From NCBI GenBank assembly GCA_032622095.1, contig CP136066.1, positions 53,474,609-53,538,608 of the forward strand: a stretch of DNA of 64,000 nucleotides. The letters are read 5' to 3'. This DNA is from Siphonodentalium dalli (taxonomy: Eukaryota > Mollusca > Scaphopoda > Gadilida > Siphonodentaliidae). Shown one piece after another: positions 54,801-63,117 of the stretch (position 1 is the stretch's first letter; each line of letters opens with the position of its first letter). Made by a program: the position numbers and the translations under genes. The notes under the pieces were generated by a model. The model was not told the origin of the DNA. It did not search any database and saw nothing but the letters and a program-made list of their open reading frames with translations.

Positions 54801-56629
54801 GGCCTGTATGGTTTAAATTTATATATTTTTAATTTATATTTTTAATCGTTTTTAACAACATGTTGCTGTGATATGTTGAACTCAAATTATGTACCGTATA
54901 TCTCTTAATGATGTGATATTCTTATTCTTTCTTCAGCCATTACAGCGCAAACGCTTGTTTGACACCGGTGTGTTCAGTTCATGGTTATGCTGTTACTACA
55001 GTGGAAGGTATAGGGAGCATCAAGAATGGATTACACCCAGTTCAGGTATAAACTCATCCAAGTCCTGAAACAGTGTGTCTGACATTTACAGAATGAGGTC
55101 CCCAGATGGTGCCTCTAATTTACAGATAGGGGAATTAATACAAGCATTCTGACTTGTTGCCTAATGCCTATATCCTACAATCAATATTATTATCTTTACA
55201 TGTTCACAACTTTTATTTATGCTTTTACAACGTATACTGGATCACGAAATCTGGAAGATATATGTTTATGCAGTGTTTAGGAAGAGCCTCGCATATATAA
55301 GAGAATACATTGGCCTAACAATATTTACCTTGACCTTGCATATCAGCAATGGCATTCTCTTATTTATGCTGGACTCCCTATGGGAGACTCGCATATTTAC
55401 ATTGTAAGAGAATGGACTGGCACACAATCATAATGCTTCACCAGCACAGCTCCCAACATGAAAGGCGTTAAGACTCTCTGAACAAAAAACAATGTATTTT
55501 TTCAGGAAAGAATTGCAAGAGCTCATGGAACCCAATGTGGATTCTGCACGCCTGGATTCGTCATGTCGATGTACACATTGCTTCGAAACAATCCATATCC
55601 ATCAGCAGAGGAACTGGAAAAAAATCTTGAAGGTTTGTTCTCCGATTATAGTCAAGCTTGGATATAGCTCAGCTCGCTAGCATCACCAAATTCACCCTCT
55701 GGGGCTATCATTCTGCAAATGTCAGGCACACTAATCTCAGGCTTGATTACAGTGCTGAGCCTATAATGAAAAAGCTTCTCCGACCTGTTAGTATGCAATT
55801 ATTTGGAGTGCATTTTCACACTATGTTCACCCCCCGACTTGTAATAGACTATCGATATCATATTTCAAGAAGGTGTCTCGGTCAATACTTATTTGTTTAT
55901 TTTAGTGAAGTTTCTAATGAAGTAAAGTGAAAAAACAAAGAGACAATTAAACCGTTCTTTTCATGAGTTCATTTATTTGAACATTTAATATATTTTCAGG
56001 CAATCTGTGTAGATGTACTGGTTACCGACCGATAATAGAAGGATTTATGTCCTTTACTAAGGTATGATTTACACAAATATAAGAATAAACCTACATCGAC
56101 TATGCATTTGCAAAGCGGCGGTTAATACTTGCAGGCGCATGCCCTCCTCCATAATTCTCATATAGTACATCACGCAGGAGCATCACTATATTGGATATCG
56201 CTGTCATCATGACATATTAATGTCAAATTCTGTTCAATCATATGCTTGTGTTTTTGTTTGCTTGTTATAAATGTAAAACTGCTCACATTTGTCGACTTTC
56301 CATGTTAAATTTATGACGATTAACTATCTATCTATCTATAGGATTATTGCGCAATCGGTGAGAACTGCTGCAAAAACAAGTCAAAAGGAAACAAAATCAA
56401 TGAAGGACACCAATCACACCATGCCGCAGAAATTATTGACGGTAGCATGCTGAATGGACACCATGTCACAGAAACTAAGGCAGATGAGAGGAATGGACAC
56501 CATGATGTGGCTAATGGAGAAACAAATGGGTTCCTTAATGATGTTTCAGATGGAGAACCCAATGATTTTGAAAATGGTATCATGGGTGGTTCCCATGGTG
56601 ATGCGATGAAAAGATTCCACCACACTGAG
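48777..56629 (+). CDS. XDH: Xanthine dehydrogenase gene, first seven exons (3' end outside window)
   Basis: Join 48777-48815, 53461-53518, 54031-54127, 54937-55045, 55506-55632, 56000-56061, 56342-56629: 780 nt, 260 codons, consistent phases, canonical GT-AG throughout. The family oxidises hypoxanthine and xanthine to uric acid in the cytosol with molybdopterin, FAD and two [2Fe-2S] clusters. Seen here: the plant-ferredoxin-like domain with Cys42, Cys47, Cys50 ([15 protein letters not shown]) and Cys72; the helical second cluster domain with Cys112, Cys115 (QCGFCTPG), Cys147 and Cys149 ([11 protein letters not shown]). All eight cluster ligands are present. An 86-residue His/Asn/Gly/Asp-rich linker follows. 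The FAD-domain exons are not in the remaining 7.4 kb. Aldehyde oxidase shares this N-terminus; the distinguishing molybdenum-site residues lie outside the window. Confidence 0.9.
49431..50592. mobile_element. Non-autonomous hAT-like element, complete
   Basis: 1162 bp. Perfect 15-bp inverted ends CAGGGATGTGGCTAG and CTAGCCACATCCCTG; 8-bp duplication GATATAAA/GATAGAAA (one mismatch). The inside is built from degenerate repeats around CAGTTGGAAATTTTCCAACC and CACCGGGCCGAACCATGG, with several G runs. No ORF. Lies in XDH intron 1. Confidence 0.9.
50785..51036 (+). CDS. Unrecognised 83-codon ORF in XDH intron 1
   Basis: Contains [34 protein letters not shown] and [16 protein letters not shown]. 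The composition is protein-like (balanced, few low-complexity runs, GC richer than its surroundings), but I do not recognise a family. The [13 protein letters not shown] stretch faintly recalls the start of a SWIM-type zinc motif, without the expected C..H end. It could be a transposon-gene fragment. Confidence 0.25.
   Translation: MCCHYQRKSPESLDHDANAYTVNLSEGLCPCPANRMTDQRCTGRYLPARNDFNLIQANYFTRMPWLEENGKSAPARIKYKRTS
51311..52886. mobile_element. 1.6-kb foldback built from a CTCCGAAG minisatellite
   Basis: Left arm 51311-51547 is a tandem mix of GATTCTCCGAAG and ATAACTCCGAAG units of about 20 bp. The right arm 52629-52886 has the same units inverted (CTTCGGAGAATC, CTTCGGAGTTAT). About 1.08 kb lies between, containing CAGTGGCGGAGTC...GGCTCCGCCACTG (51590-51876) and CAGTGGCGGGCCAGG...TTCGCCACTG (52394-52586), two short hAT-like elements. 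In XDH intron 1. Confidence 0.85.
52887..53460. other. XDH intron 1 end, nothing recognised
   Basis: AT-rich. Introns 2 (53519-54030) and 3 (54128-54936) likewise show no repeat or ORF that I recognise. Confidence 0.4.
53461..53518 (+). CDS. XDH: XDH exon 2
   Basis: 58 bp after acceptor TTTATTTCAG, encoding [19 protein letters not shown] plus one base, donor GTATCC. This is the first strand pair and helix of the ferredoxin-like domain (family pattern: PETTLLxFLR). Intron 1 before it is 4.6 kb and full of repeats. Confidence 0.9.
54031..54127 (+). CDS. XDH: XDH exon 3, first [2Fe-2S] ligands
   Basis: 97 bp. Completes Leu33, then [20 protein letters not shown] and [11 protein letters not shown], ending in two bases of Ser65; donor GTAAAA. 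Supplies Cys42, Cys47 and Cys50 of the ferredoxin-type cluster. Confidence 0.96.
54937..55045 (+). CDS. XDH: XDH exon 4
   Basis: 109 bp after [29 protein letters not shown] then [16 protein letters not shown]. Cys72 is the fourth ligand of the first cluster. Ends phase 0 at donor GTATAA. Confidence 0.96.
55060..55112. mobile_element. hAT-like MITE end fragment (left of XDH exon 5)
   Basis: CAAGTCCTGAAACAGTGTGT and CAGAATGAGGTCCCCAGATG, the left terminus of the double-hairpin MITE family. Confidence 0.7.
55285..55470. mobile_element. TTAA-type palindromic MITE fragment in XDH intron 4
   Basis: Shares AGAGAATACATTGG, CTAACAATATTTACCTTGAC and ACTCCCTATGGGAGACTCGC with 32167-32417. Ends CATGAAAGGCGTTAAG. 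Confidence 0.7.
55506..55632 (+). CDS. XDH: XDH exon 5, second [2Fe-2S] ligands
   Basis: 127 bp after [29 protein letters not shown], then [20 protein letters not shown] and LE plus one base; donor GTTTGT. Cys112 and Cys115 are cluster ligands. The exon lies between two oppositely facing fragments of the hAT-like MITE family (55060-55112 and 55675-55747). Confidence 0.96.
55675..55747. mobile_element. hAT-like MITE end fragment (right of XDH exon 5)
   Basis: GCTAGCATCACCAAATTCAC, CTCTGGGGCTATCATTCTGC and CAGGCACACTAATCTCAGGC, a right terminus of the family, 42 bp after exon 5. Confidence 0.7.
56000..56061 (+). CDS. XDH: XDH exon 6
   Basis: 62 bp after ATATTTTCAG: (G)[20 protein letters not shown], phase 0 end, donor GTATGA. 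Cys147 and Cys149 complete the second cluster. Confidence 0.96.
56342..56629 (+). CDS. XDH: XDH exon 7, expanded linker
   Basis: 288 bp (96 codons), phase 0 on both sides. Begins [17 protein letters not shown], the expected Cys-rich turn after the second cluster. It continues as a low-complexity segment with NGHH twice and NG/DG-rich stretches ([28 protein letters not shown]), ending RFHHTE before donor GTACAT. In vertebrate XDH the linker before the FAD domain is about a third of this length. Its acceptor lies at the end of a CTAT microsatellite. Confidence 0.9.
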
Positions 56630-57508
56630 GTACATGTCTAAAACATTAAATGCATATTCTGCACTTATTTTAGTGTTATCAAACTCTGTCAGAATTAATC
56701 AATGTGAGACTGGAAACTAGAAACAACAAACCTTTTCGTTCCGAATGTCCAGTCCTGAGTCTTAAAACATGATTTATAATTATGCAGAAAGGAATTACTT
56801 TTATACAGAATAAAAATTTCAGATAAACCTTATTAATGAGATATACATGTATATACAAAAAATAATCCATGACAACAAAATTACACCCCTTGACACTGTT
56901 CACAATAGTATAGCCTGTGAATTTATCGCTAAGCATGTTAGGAAAGCAAACATATGACTCTGTTCAAAACCAAATGTCATAAAATATTAGTTTTGCGCTG
57001 CTCACAGTATATTAAAAACTATATTTTTATATTTATATAGATAATCAATGGACTTATCAGTGGCACTTATAAGCATATAATATTTTTTACCCAAACTGCA
57101 TTCATCATGTTATACCAGTGACCGCACTGGACCGTAATTTACTTTTGCCAAATAATTTGACAAATGAAAATATTTTTGTTGAATTCTTTTAGCATTTGCC
57201 AAATGCTATGATTGCACCTCATAAGTCTTGTTTCAACACTCACGGTTTAAACAACTTTTGATAATGATAGGAAAGCAGTTAGTTAATCATTATACTTGCA
57301 TTGCTATTGTGGTTTATGATACAATAATAAAATAATCACCGAGCAATAAAATGGTAGAAGGGTTGCTTCATCAGAAGGGAACATCACAAGAGGTTTATAG
57401 CTATGTAAACACCACCACACTAACTATGGATAATCCATCCCCATCCATGCTAATGCTATCAGATTTATTGCATCTTGATAGAGGTGTGAATTTTTCCTAA
57501 ACCATATA
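56630..57508. other. XDH intron 7 start, nothing recognised
   Basis: AT-rich. No exon encoding the expected start of the FAD domain was found here or further right. Confidence 0.4.
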
Positions 57509-57834
57509 AAAATTAGAAATTTGTGTTCAAATTTAAGTTTTACGAATAACTGAACCTAATTAATATACCGTTAGGAATTTTCCTTTCTGGCAAAATTGGA
57601 CTCGCCCTGGTGTCGCGAAGCAGAACCTGCCAATCAATAAACAAAATTCTGTTCCACGTGACCTACCTCAGGTATACTCCAACAGTGGATGATACCATTA
57701 TCACTTTCTTTACTGGCGATGAAATAAACCGCCTTGAAAGTTCACCCCATATGCAGGGAGGTGGGTAGGGTTTGTATATTAATTAGGTTCAGTTATTCGT
57801 AGAACTTAAATTTGAACACAAATTTCTAATTTTT
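57509..57834. mobile_element. Foldback element in XDH intron 7
   Basis: Inverted arms 57509-57570 and 57774-57834 (ATTTGTGTTCAAATTTAAGT / ACTTAAATTTGAACACAAAT). The ~200-bp interior also matches, inverted, 61855-62015. Confidence 0.75.
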
Positions 57835-58314
57835 ACTTCATAACCTCACCTAATTAATATACCGTTAGGAATAACCTAGATTCCAACAGCATATTATTAG
57901 GAGGTTGGTTCTATAACATTCAACTACGCAATCCATAGCATGTATAGAAAATCTCACCAACAGAACAACAGGTGGAAGAGAATCTTTACAGAACAACTTT
58001 CAAAGTTCAATTCCCTTCTACGTATGAGTTCATCCAGTGTTATAACCTCCAACACCATCAGATCCACCACCATCTTAGATGTATACAATCGGATCCATCT
58101 CTACAGAGGGAGAATTGTACATCCAAAACAACCAATAATCCCTTTAAACCATTTATATAATCTAAACTGTCTGACGCGACTCGTCAGGAACGAAAAAACA
58201 AATAGATAAACATTAGTCGATCTAATTTGACCAATACACAAAGTTTTGATAGCCTGTCAAAACGTTTGAATTAACTGGACGCAAATAGTGTGTAACAAAA
58301 GGACTCTGCTGAGA

Positions 58315-58754
58315 TCAATCAGCTGTCTCCATTATCAGATTGATTCCGGTTCCAATGAAAAAGGGTCCATGACGGTCCAACACTTCTTGTGGCGGAGCTG
58401 CATTAATCAATTCATAACATACGTTAACACATGATGATGCTGCAGCGGTTGTGGTCCGAAATGCCTCTATCCCCGTAAGGTATGGAACCACTGACCATGT
58501 AGTATATACCGGTAATAATTCACATGCTTCAAAAGATGTAAAATATTTACCGAGCATGGTGTCAGTCTGCCCTGTTGAGCTAAACCTTTACGGAAAAGGG
58601 AAAAAACCCTTGACGTTGAATCATTGATCGGTCCAGCACCGAATTGTAAGGCATGAAGATAACCACATCTGCGAAATGAAGTCACGGTCAATATACACAA
58701 AGTCTTTAAAATGACCATCTTCAATGGAGCGTGAAAGGCGTGGGCTGCAAACAT
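58315..58754 (-). pseudogene. Possible decayed ORF of unknown family
   Basis: Two overlapping minus-strand frames: 58754-58467 (..GYLHALQFGAGPINDSTSRV..) and 58557-58315 (..FEACELLPVYTTWSVVPYL.., ..NAAPPQEVLDRHGPFFIGTG..). They look like one protein broken by a frameshift near 58560. I do not recognise the family. Its place between the inverted ends suggests remains of an element gene. Confidence 0.25.
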
Positions 58755-58959
58755 TCGGAATTAAAGAAAGATTCCAAGACGGTAACACAACCAACGAGAA
58801 GGTGGCATTTATTAAAACCTTGCTCAACATTCGAATGATCACATGTGACGTTGACCAATCGGAAGATTATCAACTGGTGATAAAAAGGCCAATAACGTAC
58901 ATGTACATGTATTTCCGATTTGACCTCAGTGGACAAAAGTAACCCTACGTATCAAATTT

Positions 58960-61225
58960 TGCCGAAATCCAACAAACATTCGCGATTTGACCTTGAATTG
59001 ACCCAATTTCAAGGTCAAGGTCACGTCGCACGAGCAAACAAATAGGCTTATGAGACTCCCCATACCAAAGTATCCCTAGACACTAATTTTCATCGAAATC
59101 CCGTCATATTCGGGCGTTTGACCTTGACGATTTCAAGGTCAAGGTCACGTCGCACGGGCAAATTAACAGGCCCATGCCACTCCACGGCCGAAAGTACCCC
59201 CACATACCAAGTTTCATCGAAATCGGTTTGGTTGTTTTCGAGTCCATCGCGAGCACACAGACAGACAGATCTTCCAAAATATATAATAGACTAGCCGATG
59301 AGCCCGACGTTGTCCGGGCTATTCAAAAACCAAATTTCAAGTCGATAGCTCCACCCGTTTCCGAGATCTCGGGCTCGGCGGCCCGATAAAAATCGTATCC
59401 GGGGCAAGATACATTCACATAGCAAATTTCAAGTCGATAGCTCGACCCGTTTCCGAGATCTCGTCTGCGCATGCGCTGCACGGGCGTCGCACGGGCTCGC
59501 CAATACGACAAGGACGACCGCCTGGTCAAACTACACACACGTACCAAGTTTCGTCCCGACAGGTCGAGAATCGTACCTTCCCTTCCTATGAACGACAGCA
59601 GAACACGCATTTTTTTGTTTTTCATGAATTAATTCGTGATACCCGTCCCTCAAAGACTGACCCGATGAAAAATTCCCCTGTTCCTAGGCCATATATGACA
59701 CAACAACCCATTCTGCCTTTTTAATCGAGATAATTGCATTCCGCGTTTCGTTTTGTATCCGTATTTTACGCATGGGTAGCCGTTTAGCAGCTTCGATGTA
59801 ATAAAGAGCGTTGATCCTTAACACCTCCGAATATGGTCAATATAAAGATCGTTGATGCCTTAACCCCCGAAGTGGCGTTTGCGGTGATTTTGATGATTGG
59901 GAAGGGAGAAGCGGTGCTCTGAGCTTGTCAAAAATGCGACGTGGACGATCCCTGTGGGTTTTTACCCTTATATACGAAGTTTGGTCTCGATCGGTCAACC
60001 CGTTTTCGATTCTATAAAGGACATACAGACAGACAGCTGTCTTCAAAATATATATGAGACTAGCAGGTGGACCTGACTTCGTCCGGGCTGTTTCCCCTCT
60101 GCTTTTCGGCGAATTGCGCGAGTTGAACTTGAATTGTCCATTTTGAAGGTCAGGTGGGGGTCACGATTTGACCCGTCCAAAACACTGCCCGGACAAAAGT
60201 ACCCGACAAAAGTACTCGTCGAAATCCATCCAGTTTTACCCGAATCGTGGAAATCCCATAAAAATTCGCGATTTGACCTTGAATTGACCCAATTTCAAGG
60301 TCAAGGTCACGTCGCACGGGCAAATAAATAGGCTTATGAGACTCCCCATACGAAAGTATCCCTAGACACTAATTTTCATCGAAATCCCATGATATTCGGG
60401 CGTTTGACCTTGAAATGACCAGATTTCAAGGTGAAGGTCATGTTGCACGGGCAAATTAATAGGCCTATGCCACTCCCCGGCCGAAAGTACCCCCACATAC
60501 CAAGTTTCATCGAAATCTCGTGATATTCGGGCGATTGACCTTGAAATGACCCGATTTCAAGGTCAAGGTCACGTCGCATGGGCAAATTAACAGACCCATG
60601 CCACTCCACGGCCGAAAGTATCCCCACATACCAAGTTTTATCGAAATCGGTTCGGTCGTTTTCGAGTCCATCGCGAACACACAGACAGACACACCCTCAC
60701 ACACACAGATCTTCCAAAATATATAATAGACTAGCCGATGAGCCCGACGTTGTCCGGGCTATTCAAAAACCAAATTTCAAGTCGATAGCTCTACCCGTTT
60801 CCGAGATATGGTCTGCGCATGCGCGAAGCTGGCGTCGCACAGGCTCGGCGACCCGATAAAATTCGTATCCGGGGCAAGATACATTCACACATCAAATTTC
60901 AAGTCGATAGCTCCACCCGTTTCCGAGATCTGGTCTGCGCATGCGCGAAGCTGGCGTCGCACGGGCTCGGCCACCCGATAAAATTCGTATCCGGGGCAAG
61001 ATACATTCACATAGCAAATTTCAAGTCGATAGCTCCACCCGTTTCCGAGATCTCGTCTGCGCATGCGCGAAGCGGGCGCCGCACAGGCTCGCCAATACGA
61101 CGACCGCCTGGTCAAACTACACACACGTACCAAGTTTCGTCTCGATCGGTCAACCCGTTTTCGATTGTATAAATGACATACATACAGACATACAGACAGA
61201 CAGAGGTCTTCAAAATATATAGGAG
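58960..61225 (+). repeat. Dispersed repeat with two kinds of ~120-bp tandem units
   Basis: Unit 1: TTTGACCTTGAAATGACC, TTTCAAGGTCAAGGTCACG, CGCACGGGCAAATTAA, ATACCAAGTTTCATCGAAAT (58981-59230, 60255-60660). Unit 2: TTCAAGTCGATAGCTCCACC, GTTTCCGAGATCTCGTCTGC, GCATGCGC, GTATCCGGGGCAAGATACAT (59330-59500, 60770-61090; spacing 121 bp). Both groups end in ACAGACAGACAG and AAAATATATAATAGACTAGC. Between them is AGCCCGACGTTGTCCGGGCT, a short hairpin. ORFs reading through are repeat shadows. Confidence 0.8.
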
Positions 61226-61854
61226 ATAAATACTGTTGACAGCAAAGATGATGGATTATAAGTGCGATAATTTTCGTCAATTAAACCGTTTGAGCACTAT
61301 CCATGCATAAACCAATCGTCTGTGATTTGGTTATAATTTGAAAACATTTGTCTCCAATCATTTCAGACAAACTTCCACTCATGCACCCTGTCCGATTTCG
61401 TGCCATGTACACCATGCGCGAATTCACGGTAGGAAGAATGATCTATGGCACTAATGCTAATATCATCTTCCTCTGATTCACATTCGGCCGGCTTATCTTG
61501 CCGCCGTGACCAACGTTCGTTCTCTGAGTTCTAACACGACCTGTGTATGAACCAATACTTACCGAACGTCTAGTTGAAGGCGAGCTAGACCGAGAACGAC
61601 TTGTATGCCTTGATATTTACATCAAGGATATAAACTGTCAAACAAGTAGACATATTGGCAAACCTCGATTTCATATCAGCTTGGATTATGCCATAACGAG
61701 AATCAAAAAGCTCATACAGCGAAAACACGCTTCGTAATTGAGTGCATCGGCGTGTCGTGGGGTAAATCATGCGTGTCGCCATGCACCCGACACCACCGAT
61801 TGAGCTGAAAGCATGGCTTCAGTCATGCTATTAAATTAGAACACCAGAGCGATG
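61226..61854. other. XDH intron 7, nothing recognised
   Basis: No conserved ORF. A 65-codon minus-strand ORF (61585-61782) is of unknown nature, inside the inverted-end region. Confidence 0.35.
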
Positions 61855-62047
61855 TTTATTTCATCGCCAGTAAACAAAAAGTGATAATGGTATCGTCCAC
61901 TGTTGGAGTATACCTGAGGTAGGTCACGTGGAGCATAATTTTGCTTTTTGATTGGCTGGTTCTGCTTCGCGACACCAGGGCGAGTCCAATTTTGCCAGAA
62001 AGGAAAATTCCTAACAGTATATTAATAGGTGAGGTTATGAAGTAAAA

Positions 62048-62619
62048 CACCACTAATACAATTATATTGTAAGAGTTTCCTGAAATGAATGGTATTGATT
62101 GACTGATATTTTTTAATTTTCTTGAGGAATTAAAAAGTAAACTTGCCAAAAGAAAATATTTTTTTCCAAATTTGAATTATTTTTTGCCACGGGCAAATTT
62201 GGTAAGTGGCAGCACAAACCCTGTGTTATACCAACAGTTGAATATTTGTTCTATTAATTAATTTTGTCCCCAATCTTCTTATATTTTCTTCCACTCAATT
62301 GTAAACCAGTAGTATTGATGTGGCCTTATATAAAAAGCCAACTGTTTTGGTACAGGATTTTCCATATCAGAAAACATATCACATCATGATCTGATCATTA
62401 TTTGACAACCAATTGTTTTATAGTATTCCGTGAATTGATACTGATTATGATTAAATTGTTATATATTCAATTGGAGAATAATGTAGAAATTGAATCCAGG
62501 AAGAAAATCCCTGTAATTGTTTGATGTGTAACCATACGTAGGTAAGTGGGTGCCTGACAGGTAATATGTCTGCCAGGGTAAGCACACCAGAATGACAGGA
62601 AAATTCAGAGAAATGCACA
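62048..62619. other. XDH intron 7, nothing recognised
   Basis: AT-rich unique-looking sequence. Confidence 0.4.
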
Positions 62620-63117
62620 GGCCTGAGTTTAGTGTGCCTGTCATTTGCAGAATAAGGTCCCCAGAGGGTGAATTTAGTGACACTAGCGGATAGCATCACC
62701 AAATTCACCATCTGTGACCTCATTCTGCTTAGGCCTCATCTTCTCTGGAAAGTTTCTTTATTATCATCTTCTCTGGAAAGTTTCTTTATTATCAAACTGC
62801 CTGAGTTTAGTGTGTCTGTCATTTGCAGAATAAGGTCCCCAGAGGGTGATAGCATCACTAAATTCACCCTCGGGGACCTCATTCTGCTTAGGCCTCATCT
62901 TATCATGAAAGTTCCTTTATTATCATCTCTGGAAAGTTTATTATCAAACTGCCTGAGTTTAGTGTGCCTGTCATTTGCAGAATAAGGTCCCCACTAGCGG
63001 GATATCATCACTAAATTCACCCTCTGGGACCTCATTCTGCTTAGGCCTCATCTTCTATGGAAAGTTTCTTTATTATCAAATTTCTATAGATCTTCTTCAC
63101 ATAGATTCTATTTCTTT
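62620..63117. mobile_element. Three tandem partial hAT-like MITE hairpins
   Basis: CCTGAGTTTAGTGTGCCTGT then CAGAATAAGGTCCCCAGAGG ... CCTCATTCTGCTTAGGCCTC occurs at 62622, 62804 and 62953, joined by GGAAAGTTTCTTTATTATCA. The last continues into CTTCTTCACATAGATTCTAT, matching (inverted) the middle of the 7959-8408 copy. So the half-hairpin has been tandemly repeated. Confidence 0.75.

Larger units (their letters stand above)
57835..62047. mobile_element. 4.2-kb region bounded by inverted ends, decayed element
   Basis: Left end ACTTCATAACCTCACCTAAT..ACCGTTAGGAA at 57835 and its complement TTCCTAACAGTAT..AGGTGAGGTTATGAAGT at 62007-62043. Just inside the right end, 61855-62015 is the inverse of 57562-57729 (GGTATACTCCAACAGTGGAT / ATCCACTGTTGGAGTATACC in consensus). 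Probably a nested or rearranged transposon. Contains the tandem repeats at 58960-61225. Confidence 0.6.

Noticed and set aside
58840-58942. Overlapping plus and minus ORFs around 58.7-58.9 kb as a gene
   Set aside because: Both strands are open by chance over a short stretch; no conserved motif and no splice signals that fit.
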